This document shows positions 9,661 through 18,621 of a stretch of DNA of 34,709 nt, piece after piece. The stretch is from assembly GCA_022795735.1 (NCBI GenBank), contig JAAWHG010000028.1, forward strand, positions 1-34,709. Direction: 5' to 3'. Every line of letters begins with the position of its first letter. The first letter of the stretch is position 1. The stretch comes from Oscillospiraceae bacterium. GTDB taxonomy: Bacteria; Bacillota; Clostridia; Oscillospirales; Oscillospiraceae. The position numbers were made by a program, and so were the translations under genes. The notes below the pieces were generated by a model. It had not been told where the DNA came from, ran no database searches, and worked only from the letters and a program-made list of their open reading frames with translations.

Positions 9661-10475
9661 TGTCAGGCTTGCGCGCGGCGGAACGGGTCGCCATCGCCCG
9701 CCATGGCGGACGGCCCGGCGTCGCCGAATATATTGAAGGTCTCTTCACCGACTTCTTCGAGCAGCGGGGAGACCGCCAAAGCCGCGAGGACCCCAGCATT
9801 CTGGGCGGCATCGCCCTCTACCGGGGCAAACCGGTCACCGTCCTGGGCACGCGGAAGGGCACGACGCTGGAGGACCATCTGAAATTCAACTTCGGCATGC
9901 CCGGCCCCGAGGGGTACCGCAAGGCCCTGCGCATCATGAAGCAGGCGGAAAAGTTCGGGCGGCCCGTCGTCACCTTTATCGACACCTCCGGCGCCTACCC
10001 CGGCATGGAGGCCGAGGCGCGGGGACAGGGCGAGGCCATCGCCCGCAACCTGTTTGAAATGAGCCGCCTTCAGGTTCCCGTTGTCGCCGTCATCTGCGGC
10101 GAGGCGGGGAGCGGCGGCGCGCTGGCCCTCGGCGTCGCCAACACCGTGCTGATGCTGGAAAACGCCATCTATTCCGTGCTCTCCCCCGAGGGCTTTGCCT
10201 CCATCCTGTGGAAGGACGCCAACCGCAGCGCCGAGGCGAGCGAGCTGATGAAGCTCACCGCCCCCGACCTGCTCGAGCTCGGGGTCATCGACGGCATCAT
10301 CCCCGAGCCCCCCGGCGGCGCCCACCTCGACCCCGCCTTCCAGCTTCAGGCGGTGGACAAGGCGCTGTCCACCGCCCTCTCCGCCCTCTCCAAAATCGGC
10401 GAGCTGAGCATCGCGGGGCACCGCTACAAAAAATTCAGAGCCATGGGAGGGAGCGCCTATGAAGAAGGGGATTGA
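9660..10475 (+). CDS. accA: Acetyl-CoA carboxylase carboxyltransferase subunit alpha
   Basis: Partner of AccD in the carboxyltransferase. The core is clear: FGMPGPEGYRKALR, then FIDTSGAYPGMEAE, the GEAGSGGALA oxyanion segment, and VLSPEGFASILWKD. The 271-272 residue length is slightly shorter than the roughly 315 of enterobacterial AccA because the N-terminal helical part is reduced, as is common in Firmicutes. Translation may start at the ATG given here or at a GTG three bases earlier; both overlap the accD stop. The 3' end overlaps fabH by 17 bases. Confidence 0.95.
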   Translation: MSGLRAAERVAIARHGGRPGVAEYIEGLFTDFFEQRGDRQSREDPSILGGIALYRGKPVTVLGTRKGTTLEDHLKFNFGMPGPEGYRKALRIMKQAEKFGRPVVTFIDTSGAYPGMEAEARGQGEAIARNLFEMSRLQVPVVAVICGEAGSGGALALGVANTVLMLENAIYSVLSPEGFASILWKDANRSAEASELMKLTAPDLLELGVIDGIIPEPPGGAHLDPAFQLQAVDKALSTALSALSKIGELSIAGHRYKKFRAMGGSAYEEGD

Positions 10476-11415
10476 GCTGCTGGCCACCGGAAGCGCATTG
10501 CCCGCCAAGGTGGTGACCAACGAAGACCTCCGCCGCCTGGTGGACACCAGCGACGAGTGGATCGTCAAACGCACCGGCATCCGGGAGCGGCGGCACTGCG
10601 TCGGGGAGAACCAGTTTTCCCTGGCGGCCGGGGCGGCCCAAGCCGCCCTCGAGCGGTCCGGGGTGGACCCGGCCCGCGTCGCCGCCTGCATCGTCACCAC
10701 CATCTGCGCCGACAACATCAGTCCCAGCTGCGCCTGCCTGTTGCAGCGGGCGCTCGGCCTCCCCGAGCAGACAGTGTGCTTCGACCTGAACGGCGCCTGC
10801 GCCGGGTTTGTCTACGGCCTTCAAGTGATCTCCGGCCTGCTGACCGAGGACAGACCCTACGGCATCCTGGTATCCTCTGAGACGCTGAGCCGCCTGAGCG
10901 ACTTTACCGACCGCTCCACCTGCGTCCTCTTCGGCGACGGGGCGGGGGCGGCGGTGGTCGGGCTGTGCGACAGCCCCTACGGCCTCTGCGGCGACTTCGG
11001 CAGCCGCAGCAATCGGGAGGTCCTTTATATTCCCAGCGCCACGGCCAGCGAGCCGTCCTATATCCATATGGAGGGGCAGGCCGTCTTTAAGTTCGCGGTG
11101 GACATCATCCCCCGCTGCATCGACCGGGTGCTGCAGCAGGCCGGACTGACCATGGACGGCGTTGATCTGGTGGTGATGCACCAGGCCAACGCGCGCATCA
11201 TCGACCACGTCGCCAAGCACTTGAAGCTCCCGCCGGAAAAGTGCTTCAAAAATATCGCCCGGTACGGCAATATGTCCTCGGCCTGCATCCCCATCGCCCT
11301 GGACGACCTGTACCGGGAGGGCCGCCTGTCCGCCGGGATGCGGCTGCTGCCGGTGGGCTTCGGCGGCGGCCTGACCTGGGGCGGCGCGCTATTGGAGGTA
11401 GGAGATATCAAATGA
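10459..11415 (+). CDS. fabH: 3-oxoacyl-ACP synthase III
   Basis: Starts fatty-acid chains by condensing an acyl-CoA primer with malonyl-ACP. The catalytic triad is visible as C114 (NGACAGF), H241 (MHQANARI) and N271 (YGNMSSA). The 318 residues match the family. GGAGGGAGC precedes the ATG, which lies inside the end of accA. The stop overlaps the fabK start as ATGA. Whether it prefers acetyl-CoA or branched primers cannot be told from sequence alone. Confidence 0.95.
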   Translation: MKKGIELLATGSALPAKVVTNEDLRRLVDTSDEWIVKRTGIRERRHCVGENQFSLAAGAAQAALERSGVDPARVAACIVTTICADNISPSCACLLQRALGLPEQTVCFDLNGACAGFVYGLQVISGLLTEDRPYGILVSSETLSRLSDFTDRSTCVLFGDGAGAAVVGLCDSPYGLCGDFGSRSNREVLYIPSATASEPSYIHMEGQAVFKFAVDIIPRCIDRVLQQAGLTMDGVDLVVMHQANARIIDHVAKHLKLPPEKCFKNIARYGNMSSACIPIALDDLYREGRLSAGMRLLPVGFGGGLTWGGALLEVGDIK

Positions 11416-12353
11416 GAAAACTGAATGATTTACTGGGCATTGAATTTCCCATTATCCAGGGCGGCATGGCCAACATCGCCACCGGCGAGTTCGCCGCCGC
11501 CTGTTCCAACGCCGGCGCCATGGGCATGATCGGCACCGGCGCGTGGACCGCCGATCAGCTCCGGGAACACATCCGCAAGTGCAAGGAGCTGACCGGCAAG
11601 CCCTTCGGCGTCAACCTGATGCTAATGAACCCTTGCGCCGACGAAATCGCCGAGATGATCGTCGAGGAGGGGGTCCAATTCGTCACCACCGGCGCGGGCA
11701 ACCCGTCCAAATATATGGGCCGCTGGAAGGAAGCCGGCATCAAGGTCTATCCGGTGGTCGCGGCGGTGGCCCTCGCCAAGCTGCTCGCGCGCAACGGGGC
11801 CGACGGCCTCATCGCCGAGGGCTGCGAATCGGGCGGCCATGTCGGCGAGACCACCACCATGGCGCTGCTGCCCCAGGTGGTGGACGCGGTGGACATTCCG
11901 GTGGTCGCCGCCGGCGGCATCGCCGACGGACGGCAGATGGCGGCCGCTTACGCCATGGGGGCCTGCGGCATCCAGGTGGGCACCTGCCTGCTGGCCAGCG
12001 AGGAGTGCCCCATCCACGAGAATTACAAAAACGCCGTGTTGAAGGCCAAGGACCGCGACACCACCGTCACCGGCCGGTCGGTCGGCGGGCCGGTGCGCAT
12101 TTTGAAAAACAAGATGGCCAAGGCGTATCTGAAGCTGGAATACGAGGGCGCGACGCTGGAACAGCTTGAACAGTTGACCCTCGGCGGACTGCGCCGCGCC
12201 GTCCTGGAGGGCGACGTGCAGAATGGCAGCGTCATGTGCGGCCAGGTGGCCGGTATGCTCCACGAGATCCGGCCCGTGCGGGACATTTTGGACGACCTGG
12301 TCTCCGACTGCGACGACTGCATCGCGAGGCTGCTCAACACCTTTGTCTTTTAA
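11412..12353 (+). CDS. fabK: Enoyl-ACP reductase II (FMN-dependent)
   Basis: Reduces enoyl-ACP in the last step of each elongation cycle using a flavin, and is unrelated to the NADH-only FabI. The 313-residue TIM barrel of the nitronate-monooxygenase superfamily opens with LLGIEFPIIQGGMANI. It has the EGCESGGHVGE segment and the phosphate-binding part AAGGIADGRQ...ACGIQVGT. Superfamily members can be nitronate monooxygenases, but the position between fabH and fabD and the N-terminal signature support FabK. No FabI or FabL gene is in this operon, so this is probably the main enoyl reductase. FabK enzymes are generally insensitive to triclosan. Confidence 0.93.
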   Translation: MRKLNDLLGIEFPIIQGGMANIATGEFAAACSNAGAMGMIGTGAWTADQLREHIRKCKELTGKPFGVNLMLMNPCADEIAEMIVEEGVQFVTTGAGNPSKYMGRWKEAGIKVYPVVAAVALAKLLARNGADGLIAEGCESGGHVGETTTMALLPQVVDAVDIPVVAAGGIADGRQMAAAYAMGACGIQVGTCLLASEECPIHENYKNAVLKAKDRDTTVTGRSVGGPVRILKNKMAKAYLKLEYEGATLEQLEQLTLGGLRRAVLEGDVQNGSVMCGQVAGMLHEIRPVRDILDDLVSDCDDCIARLLNTFVF

Positions 12354-12385
12354 CCGGGCCTCAAATCTATCTTACGGGAGAAACC

Positions 12386-13306
12386 ATGAAATTAGGATTT
12401 TTATACGCCGGCCAGGGCAGCCAGTCCCCCGGCATGGGCAAGGACCTCTACGAGGCCTATCCCGCCTTTCGCGCCGTGTTTGACGGCGTGGAATTGGACT
12501 TTGATCTGAAACGGGCCTGCTTCGAGGGCGAAAACCTCAACGAGACCCAATACACCCAGCCCTGCATGGTGGCCTTCGCCTGCGGCATGACGGCGGTTCT
12601 GCGGGAGGCGGGGATCGAACCGGCCGCCGCCGCCGGTCTGAGTCTGGGCGAGTATTCCGCCCTCAGCGCCGCCGGGGTGTGGGACGCCCGGGCCGCCGTC
12701 TCCATCGCCCGTTTCCGGGGCCAGGCCATGACGGAGGCCGCGGCGGGGATTGACAGCGCCATGATGGCGATCCTGTCCCTCGAGCGCGGCAAACTGCAAA
12801 GCGCCTGCGACGGGGCGTCCGATCTGGGCGTCGTCTCCATCGCCAACTACAACTGCCCCGGCCAGCTGGTCATCGCCGGGGAGAAGGCGGCGGTGGAAAA
12901 GGCCGCCGCCCTGGCCAAGGAGCTGGGCGCCCGCCGCGCCCTGCCCCTCAACACCTCCGGCCCCTTCCACACCAAACTGCTCGAACCGGCCTCCCAGGCG
13001 CTTCACCGGTATTTTGCCGGCGTCTCCTTCGGCGAGCCGCGCTTCCCGGTCTATTTCAACTGCCTGGGCGGCCCCATGGGAGAGGGCGACACCATTCCGG
13101 CGCTGCTGGAGCGGCAGGTGATGTCCAGCGTCTACATGGAGGACTGCATCCGCCGGATGGCGGAGGACGGCGTCGAGGTCTTTGTCGAAATCGGACCGGG
13201 CAAGGCCCTGTCCGGCTTTGTCCGCAAAACCGTCCCCAACGTCAAATGCTGCGCTGTGACAACCGTTGAGGACGTCGCCGCGCTGAAAGGGGTATTGTCA
13301 TGCTGA
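12386..13306 (+). CDS. fabD: Malonyl-CoA:ACP transacylase
   Basis: Loads malonyl groups from CoA onto acyl carrier protein. The 306-residue protein starts GFLYAGQGSQ. The nucleophile is S86, in GLSLGEYSAL rather than the more usual GHSLGE. The catalytic histidine is H195 (NTSGPFHTKLL). A start at 12386 is preceded by ACGGGAG. A longer in-frame frame exists upstream but runs through the end of fabK and is not needed. The stop overlaps fabG by 7 bases. The Leu-for-His change next to the nucleophile is, from memory, seen in other Clostridia and does not imply loss of activity. Confidence 0.94.
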   Translation: MKLGFLYAGQGSQSPGMGKDLYEAYPAFRAVFDGVELDFDLKRACFEGENLNETQYTQPCMVAFACGMTAVLREAGIEPAAAAGLSLGEYSALSAAGVWDARAAVSIARFRGQAMTEAAAGIDSAMMAILSLERGKLQSACDGASDLGVVSIANYNCPGQLVIAGEKAAVEKAAALAKELGARRALPLNTSGPFHTKLLEPASQALHRYFAGVSFGEPRFPVYFNCLGGPMGEGDTIPALLERQVMSSVYMEDCIRRMAEDGVEVFVEIGPGKALSGFVRKTVPNVKCCAVTTVEDVAALKGVLSC

Positions 13307-14040
13307 AGGGAAAGGTTGCCATTGTCACCGGCGGAAGCCGGGGCATCGGACGGGCGGTCTGCGTCAAGCTCGCCGCCCTCGGCGCGGACATCGCGTTCAG
13401 CTACGCCGGAAACGAAGCCGCCGCCCAGGAGACCAAAGCTGCCCTCGAGGGGCTCGGCGTCAAGGTCCTCGCCATGCGGGCCGACGTGAGCTGCGGCGAG
13501 GCGGTGGACGCCTTTTTCGCCAAGGTACTGGAGGACTTCGGGAAAATTGACATCCTGGTCAACAACGCCGGCGTCACCAAGGACGGACTGGCGATGCGGA
13601 TGAAGGAGGCCGATTTTGACCGGGTGGTGGACACCAACCTCAAAGGGGCTTTCCTGTGCTGCAAGGCGGCCGCCCGGCCCATGATGAAGCAGCGGTCCGG
13701 GCGGATGATTAACCTGGCGAGCGTCGTCGCCCTGCGGGGCAACGCCGGCCAGGCCAACTACTGCGCCAGCAAGGCGGGCGTCATCGGCCTGACCAAGTCG
13801 CTGGCCAAGGAGCTGGGCGGGCGCGGCATCACCGTCAACGCCATCGCCCCCGGCTTGATCGAAACCGATATGACCGCCGTCCTCCCCGAGGAAAACAAGG
13901 CCGCCATGCTGGCAACCATTCCCCTCGCCCGCGCGGGCCGGCCGGAGGATGTCGCCGAGGCCGCCGCATTCCTGGCCGGGGACGGGGCCGCCTATATCAC
14001 CGGGCAGGTGCTTCGGGTGGACGGCGGCATGGCGATGTAA
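13300..14040 (+). CDS. fabG: 3-oxoacyl-ACP reductase
   Basis: NADPH-dependent short-chain dehydrogenase that reduces the keto group in each elongation cycle. The 246 residues are typical. The cofactor loop is TGGSRGIG (10-17), the NNAG motif is at 88-91, and the catalytic residues are S141, Y154 and K158 (YCASKAG). The C-terminus ends GQVLRVDGGMAM as expected. The arginine after the glycine loop and the ALGADIAFSYAGNE region support NADPH use. Coupled to fabD by overlap. Confidence 0.95.
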   Translation: MLKGKVAIVTGGSRGIGRAVCVKLAALGADIAFSYAGNEAAAQETKAALEGLGVKVLAMRADVSCGEAVDAFFAKVLEDFGKIDILVNNAGVTKDGLAMRMKEADFDRVVDTNLKGAFLCCKAAARPMMKQRSGRMINLASVVALRGNAGQANYCASKAGVIGLTKSLAKELGGRGITVNAIAPGLIETDMTAVLPEENKAAMLATIPLARAGRPEDVAEAAAFLAGDGAAYITGQVLRVDGGMAM

Positions 14041-14061
14041 TGGAAAAGGTGGGTTTCATAT

Positions 14062-15303
14062 ATGGATAAAAGACGAGTCGTCATCACCGGGATCGGCGCG
14101 GTGACCCCGGTGGGAAACGACGCCAAGTCGGCTTGGGCCGCCGTCCGCGCGGGGCAATGCGGCATCGGCCCCATCACCAAGTTTGACCCCGCCGGCATGA
14201 AGGCGTCGCTGGCCGCCGAGGTCCGGGATTTCAGCCCCGAGCCGGCCATCAGCAAGCGCGACGCGCGGCATATGGACCTCTTCACCCAGTACGCCCTCAC
14301 CGCCGCCGTCGAGGCGATGGCCGGCGCGGGACTGGACAAGGACCCGCCCGACGCCGTCCGCTGCGGCGTGGACGTCTCCAGCGGCATCGGCGGGCTCAGC
14401 TCCACCGAGTCCGAGCACAGCAAGGGACTGGAGCGCGGCTTCGACAAGATTTCCCCCTACTATATCCCCATCACCATCTCCAACATCGCGGCGGCCCAGA
14501 TCGCCATCCGGTTTGGGCTCAAGGGCATGTGCGCCTGCCCCGTCGCCGCCTGCGCGGGCGGCGGCAACGCGGTGGGCGACGCGTTCCGCCACATCCGCGA
14601 CGGCTACGCCGAGGTGATGGTGTGCGGCGGCAGCGAGGCGACGGTCACCCCGATGGGCATCGGCGGGTTTACGTCGATGAAGGCCCTCTGTCTCTCGGAC
14701 GACCCGGCGCGGGCCTCCATCCCCTTTGACAAGGAGCGCTGCGGCTTTGTCCTAGGCGAGGGGGCGGCCATTCTCGTGCTTGAGGAGTTGGCCCACGCCC
14801 AGGCGCGCGGGGCCAGCATCTACGCCGAGCTGTTGGGCTACGGCGTCACCTGCGACGCCCACCACATCACCGCCCCCGCCCCCGACGGTTCGGGCGGCGC
14901 GCGGGCCATGGCCGAAGCGTTGGCCGACGGCGGCATCACCCCCGAACAGGTGGACTATATCAACGCCCACGGCACCTCCACCCCGCTGAACGACGCGGGC
15001 GAGTGCATGGCGATCAAGACAGTTTTCGGCGCCCACGCCGGCAAGCTGATGGTCAGCTCCACCAAGTCCATGACCGGCCACATGCTGGGGGCCGCCGGCG
15101 CGGTGGAGGCCGCCTTTACGGCGCTCAGCCTCCGCGACGGTTTCGTACCGGCCACCATCGGCTATCGGGTCCCTGACGAAGCCTGCGATCTGGACGTCGT
15201 TCCCAACGAGGGGCGGGAGGTTCCGATTCAATACGCCCTTTCCAACTCCCTGGGCTTCGGGGGGCACAACGTGGCGCTGCTGTTCAAGAAATGGGAGGGC
15301 TGA
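14062..15303 (+). CDS. fabF: 3-oxoacyl-ACP synthase II
   Basis: Extends acyl chains by condensing acyl-ACP with malonyl-ACP. The 413 residues fit the family. The Cys-His-His catalytic set is C164 ([10 protein letters not shown]), H303 ([11 protein letters not shown]) and H340 ([12 protein letters not shown]), with K335 just before. The opening [16 protein letters not shown] is typical. The residues around C164 (AACAGG) differ slightly from the common TACATG. fabB is absent, so this enzyme probably does all elongation condensations. fabZ starts 3 bases after its stop. Confidence 0.95.
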   Translation: MDKRRVVITGIGAVTPVGNDAKSAWAAVRAGQCGIGPITKFDPAGMKASLAAEVRDFSPEPAISKRDARHMDLFTQYALTAAVEAMAGAGLDKDPPDAVRCGVDVSSGIGGLSSTESEHSKGLERGFDKISPYYIPITISNIAAAQIAIRFGLKGMCACPVAACAGGGNAVGDAFRHIRDGYAEVMVCGGSEATVTPMGIGGFTSMKALCLSDDPARASIPFDKERCGFVLGEGAAILVLEELAHAQARGASIYAELLGYGVTCDAHHITAPAPDGSGGARAMAEALADGGITPEQVDYINAHGTSTPLNDAGECMAIKTVFGAHAGKLMVSSTKSMTGHMLGAAGAVEAAFTALSLRDGFVPATIGYRVPDEACDLDVVPNEGREVPIQYALSNSLGFGGHNVALLFKKWEG

Positions 15304-15305
15304 GC

Positions 15306-15746
15306 ATGGAGCTCAACAGTCAGCAGATTCAAAAAATCATCCCCCACCGCTACCCGTTCCTGCTGGTGGACAAAATCCTGGATTTTGAACCGGGCAAGTG
15401 GGCCGAGGGCATTAAGTGTGTGACCGCCAATGAGATGCAGTTTCTCGGTCACTTCCCCGGCATCCCCGTCATGCCCGGCGTGCTCATCATCGAGGCGTTG
15501 GCCCAGGTGGGGGCGGTGTGCGCCCTGTCGGTGCCCGAAAACGCCGGTAAGCTCGCCATTTTCGGCGGCATCAAGGAGGCCCGCTTCCGCCGTCAGGTCG
15601 TACCGGGCGACGTACTCCGCCTCCGCTGCGAGATTTTGCGGCAGAAGGGCCCGGTGGGGGTCGGCAAGGCCGTCGCCACCGTGGACGGGCAGAACGCCTG
15701 CACCGCCGAACTGACCTTTATGCTGACAGAAAGGCCGGCGGAATAG
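15306..15746 (+). CDS. fabZ: 3-hydroxyacyl-ACP dehydratase
   Basis: Hot-dog fold dehydratase that makes trans-2-enoyl-ACP. The 146 residues include the active-site H49 in [15 protein letters not shown] and E63 in IIEALAQ. The start [17 protein letters not shown] is characteristic. The ATG chosen follows the fabF stop directly; one 15 bases upstream, inside fabF, is less likely. It is the last gene of the operon, followed by a perfect terminator. No fabA, fabM or fabN is present, so the source of unsaturated fatty acids is not explained here. Confidence 0.95.
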   Translation: MELNSQQIQKIIPHRYPFLLVDKILDFEPGKWAEGIKCVTANEMQFLGHFPGIPVMPGVLIIEALAQVGAVCALSVPENAGKLAIFGGIKEARFRRQVVPGDVLRLRCEILRQKGPVGVGKAVATVDGQNACTAELTFMLTERPAE

Positions 15747-15759
15747 CCCATATCCGCAC

Positions 15760-15804
15760 CGCCCCGCGGACGAATTTCCCCTTCGTCCGCGGGGCGTCCT
15801 TTTT
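15760..15804 (+). terminator. Intrinsic terminator of the fatty-acid operon
   Basis: A perfect 15-bp stem pairs 15760-15774 with 15782-15796 around a 7-base loop, followed by TCCTTTTT (15797-15804). It lies 14 bases after the fabZ stop. Confidence 0.95.
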
Positions 15805-15936
15805 GGGATTGCGCAGGCGTTAAAAAAGCAGACAAAAACGCAGGGCTTTCTGTGGTTTGTTGTTCCATTTTGAGTACTCTTGCAAAAAACCGGGCGCGCT
15901 CACGGGAAAAATTTTGTATTTTTTAACGATACCCCC

Positions 15937-15965
15937 TTGTGCTTTTGAAAAATATGGAGTATACT
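15937..15965 (+). promoter_or_regulatory. Promoter upstream of fhs
   Basis: TTGTGC (15937-15942) and TATACT (15960-15965) are separated by exactly 17 bases in an A/T-rich stretch. The start of transcription would be near 15972, leaving a leader of about 95 bases before the fhs ATG. Confidence 0.7.
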
Positions 15966-15971
15966 AAAGAC

Positions 15972-16066
15972 GAAACCAAACCAGGGGACGTTACTCCCCA
16001 CGGGTGGTCTGTTTTGGGTCCTTCCAGCGGCCCATTGCAAATAAACATAATCTAAGGAGGAGCACT
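15972..16066 (+). promoter_or_regulatory. Foldable 5' leader of fhs, class unknown
   Basis: Within the leader GGGGA (15984-15988) pairs with TCCCC (15995-15999). It is nested inside CCA/TGG (15981-15983 with 16005-16007) and CCAAA/TTTGG (15976-15980 with 16013-16017), giving one bulged hairpin of about 42 bases. It does not match a riboswitch class recognised by eye, including the THF and ZTP riboswitches expected near one-carbon genes. The ribosome site TAAGGAGGAG (about 16053-16062) lies outside the fold. A regulatory role is inference. Confidence 0.35.
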
Positions 16067-17875
16067 ATGGCCATCGAATTTAAGGACGGTAAGTACACAG
16101 CCCCAGACGGGCGGGTTCTCCTGGACCCCACCGAGTTTAAGGATTGGCAGATTGCTGAGGAGGCGGAGAAAACACTTCCCTCTGTGGAAGCGTTCCGTGA
16201 GAAGTTGGGCCTCCTCCCCGACGAAATCATCCCCTACGGCAAGACCCCGAAGCTCGACTTCATGAAGATCATGAAGCGCCTGCAGGATAAGCCCGACGGC
16301 AAGTTCATCGAAGTCACCGCCATCACCCCCACCCCCCTGGGCGAGGGCAAGTCCACCACTTCCCTGGGCCTGATCGAAGGCCTCGGCAAGCTGGGCAAGA
16401 ATGTCGGCGGCTGCCTGCGCCAGCCCTCCGGCGGCCCCACCATGAACATCAAGGGCACCGCTGCCGGCGGCGGCAACGCGCTCCTGATGCCCATGACCGA
16501 GTTCTCCCTCGGCCTCACCGGCGATATCAACGACATCGTCAACGCGCACAACCTGGCTATGGTCGCCCTCAACGCCCGTATGCAGCACGAGCGCAACTAC
16601 AACGACGAAGAGCTGTCCAAGCGCGGCCTCAAGCGTCTGGACGTCGATCCCAAGCGCGTTGAGATGGGCTGGGTCCTCGACTTCGCGGCCCAGGGCCTGC
16701 GCAACATCATCATCGGCATTGGCGGCCCCAAGGACGGCTTCCTGATGGAGTCCAAGTTCGGCATCGCCGTCGGCTCCGAGCTGATGGCCATCCTGGCCGT
16801 CGCCCGCGACCTCAAGGATCTGCGCGAGCGCATCGGCAAGATCGTCGTGGCCTACAGCCGCAGCGGCGCGCCTGTCACCTGCGAAGACCTGGATGTTGCC
16901 GGCGCCATGACCGCCTGGATGCGCAACACCATCAACCCGACCATGTGCTACACGGTTGAGCATCAGCCCTGCCTGGTCCATGCCGGCCCGTTCGCCAACA
17001 TCGCCATCGGCCAGTCCTCCATCATCGGCGACCGTCTGGCCCTCAAGCTGTTCGACTACCATGTCACCGAGTCCGGCTTCGCCGCCGACATCGGCTTCGA
17101 GAAGTTCTGGAACGTCAAGGCCCGCCTGTCCGGCCTGACCCCCAACGTCTCCGTCGTGGTTGCCACCATCCGCGCCCTCAAGATGCACGGCGGCGGCCCG
17201 GCTGTCGTTCCCGGACGTCCCCTGCCCAAGGAGTACACTGAGGAGAACCTCGAGCTGCTCGAGAAGGGCACCGCGAACCTGTTCCATCACGTCAACAACG
17301 TCAAGAAGTCCGGCATCGTTCCAGTCGTCTGCATCAACCAGTTCTACACCGACACCCAGGCCGAAATCGACCTGCTCTACAAGCTGTGCAAGGAGCAGAA
17401 CGTCCGCTGCGCCGTGTCCAACCACTGGCGTTACGGCGGCGAGGGCGCCATCGAGCTGGCTGAGGCCGTTATCGACGCGTGCAACGAGAAGAACGAGATC
17501 AAGTTCCTCTATCCCCTCGAGATGCCCCTCCGCCAGCGCGTCGAGAAGATCGCGACGGAAGTTTACGGCGCCGACGGCGTCGACTGGGCGCCTCTGGCCG
17601 TCGAGAAGGCCGAGCGCTTCGAGAAGGATCCCAAGTACGCCGACTACAGCACCATGATGGTCAAGACCCACCTGTCTCTGAGCCACGAGCCCAGCTGGAA
17701 GGGCGTGCCCAAGGGCTGGCGTCTGCCCATCCGCGACATCCTCGAGTACGGCGGCGCGAAGTTCCTCTGCCCGATGGCCGGCACCATCTCCATGATGCCC
17801 GGCACCGCGTCCGACCCGGCCTACCGCCGCATCGACGTGGACACCGATACCGGCAAGGTCTCCGGCCTGTTCTAA
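16067..17875 (+). CDS. fhs: Formate-tetrahydrofolate ligase, divergent form
   Basis: Joins formate to THF with ATP, giving 10-formyl-THF. The P-loop is at about 88-97 ([11 protein letters not shown]) and the [10 protein letters not shown] strand precedes it. The protein is 602 residues, longer than the usual roughly 557. It has an extra N-terminal segment of about 35-40 residues and an insertion near 175-195. At R118-Q119 (CLRQPSGGP) the canonical CLREPSLGP has changed: the residue equivalent to Moorella E98, remembered as the monovalent-cation ligand, is glutamine. Other conserved parts are present ([24 protein letters not shown]-terminal SGLF). TAAGGAGGAG precedes the ATG. A start 63 bases upstream lacks a ribosome site and would overlap the leader. 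An intrinsic terminator follows, then fchA and folD. Confidence 0.93.
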   Translation: MAIEFKDGKYTAPDGRVLLDPTEFKDWQIAEEAEKTLPSVEAFREKLGLLPDEIIPYGKTPKLDFMKIMKRLQDKPDGKFIEVTAITPTPLGEGKSTTSLGLIEGLGKLGKNVGGCLRQPSGGPTMNIKGTAAGGGNALLMPMTEFSLGLTGDINDIVNAHNLAMVALNARMQHERNYNDEELSKRGLKRLDVDPKRVEMGWVLDFAAQGLRNIIIGIGGPKDGFLMESKFGIAVGSELMAILAVARDLKDLRERIGKIVVAYSRSGAPVTCEDLDVAGAMTAWMRNTINPTMCYTVEHQPCLVHAGPFANIAIGQSSIIGDRLALKLFDYHVTESGFAADIGFEKFWNVKARLSGLTPNVSVVVATIRALKMHGGGPAVVPGRPLPKEYTEENLELLEKGTANLFHHVNNVKKSGIVPVVCINQFYTDTQAEIDLLYKLCKEQNVRCAVSNHWRYGGEGAIELAEAVIDACNEKNEIKFLYPLEMPLRQRVEKIATEVYGADGVDWAPLAVEKAERFEKDPKYADYSTMMVKTHLSLSHEPSWKGVPKGWRLPIRDILEYGGAKFLCPMAGTISMMPGTASDPAYRRIDVDTDTGKVSGLF

Positions 17876-17908
17876 TCACGGCCCGGAACACACACCCTTA
17901 ACCTACGC

Positions 17909-17947
17909 CTCCCGGCGGCGGGAACCGCCGCCGGGAGTTTCTTTTTC
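17909..17947 (+). terminator. Intrinsic terminator between fhs and fchA
   Basis: A perfect 13-bp stem pairs 17909-17921 with 17925-17937 around a GAA loop, followed by TTTCTTTTT. It separates fhs from the next two genes of the same pathway, so these would rely on partial read-through or another start. No clear promoter was found in the 30 bases left before fchA. Confidence 0.9.
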
Positions 17948-17977
17948 CAAACCAGACACCGAAAAAGGAGAACACTT

Positions 17978-18598
17978 ATGGATTTTGCGCAGGGCTCATG
18001 TATTGATTTTGTAAAGGTTTTGGCGTCCAGCGAGCCGGTTCCCGGCGGCGGCGGCGCTTCCGCCCTGGTGGGCGCGATCGGCACCGCGCTGGGCAACATG
18101 GTCGGCTCCCTGACCGTCGGCAAGAAGAAGTACGCCGACGTCGAGGCTGAAATTATCGCCCTCAAGGCCAAGTGCGACGGCTTGCAGGACATGTTCCTCG
18201 CCCAGATCGCCGCCGACGCCAAGGGCTTCGAGCCGCTGGCCAAGGCCTACGGCATCCCCAAGGACGACCCCAACCGGGACAAGATTCTCGAGGAAGCCAC
18301 CATCACCGCCTGCCAGGTGCCCATCCGCATCATGGAACTGGCCTGCGAGGCGTTGGACGCCATCGCCGTGTTTGCCGAAAAGGGCAGCCGGCTGGCCGTG
18401 TCCGACGCGGGCTGCGGCGCGGTGTGCGTCAAGGCGGCCCTTCAGGCGGCGTCGCTCAACGTGTTCATCAACACCAAGACCCTCAAGGACCGCAAGACCG
18501 CTGAGGAGATGAACCAGAAGTGCCTCGGCATGCTGGACAAGTACTGCGCCATGGCCGACGGCATCTTCAACTCCGTAAAGGACGGATTTTTTAAATAA
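17978..18598 (+). CDS. fchA: Methenyltetrahydrofolate cyclohydrolase (FTCD-C family)
   Basis: Member of the formimidoyltransferase-cyclodeaminase C-terminal family, here 206 residues as in free-standing clostridial FchA. It would interconvert 10-formyl-THF and 5,10-methenyl-THF, or release ammonia from formimino-THF. The glycine-rich family signature is near residue 20-30 (SSEPVPGGGGASALVGAIG), and the rest is the expected all-helical pattern. It sits between fhs and folD, which favours the cyclohydrolase role. AAAAAGGAGAA precedes the ATG. No glutamate formimidoyltransferase gene is nearby. Confidence 0.9.
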   Translation: MDFAQGSCIDFVKVLASSEPVPGGGGASALVGAIGTALGNMVGSLTVGKKKYADVEAEIIALKAKCDGLQDMFLAQIAADAKGFEPLAKAYGIPKDDPNRDKILEEATITACQVPIRIMELACEALDAIAVFAEKGSRLAVSDAGCGAVCVKAALQAASLNVFINTKTLKDRKTAEEMNQKCLGMLDKYCAMADGIFNSVKDGFFK

Positions 18599-18621
18599 TT
18601 CAATAAGCGAGGGAATTGTAT

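Noticed and set aside
11412-12353. Nitronate monooxygenase
   Set aside because: Same superfamily, but the gene is embedded between fabH and fabD and no other enoyl-ACP reductase is in the operon.
15966-16066. THF or ZTP riboswitch before fhs
   Set aside because: The conserved core sequences of these classes were not found by eye; only a generic hairpin is supported.
16052-17686. Long open frame on the minus strand opposite fhs (544 codons)
   Set aside because: It mirrors a well-supported gene, its translation is rich in Gly, Asp, Val and Leu without family motifs, and it has no promoter or ribosome site of its own.
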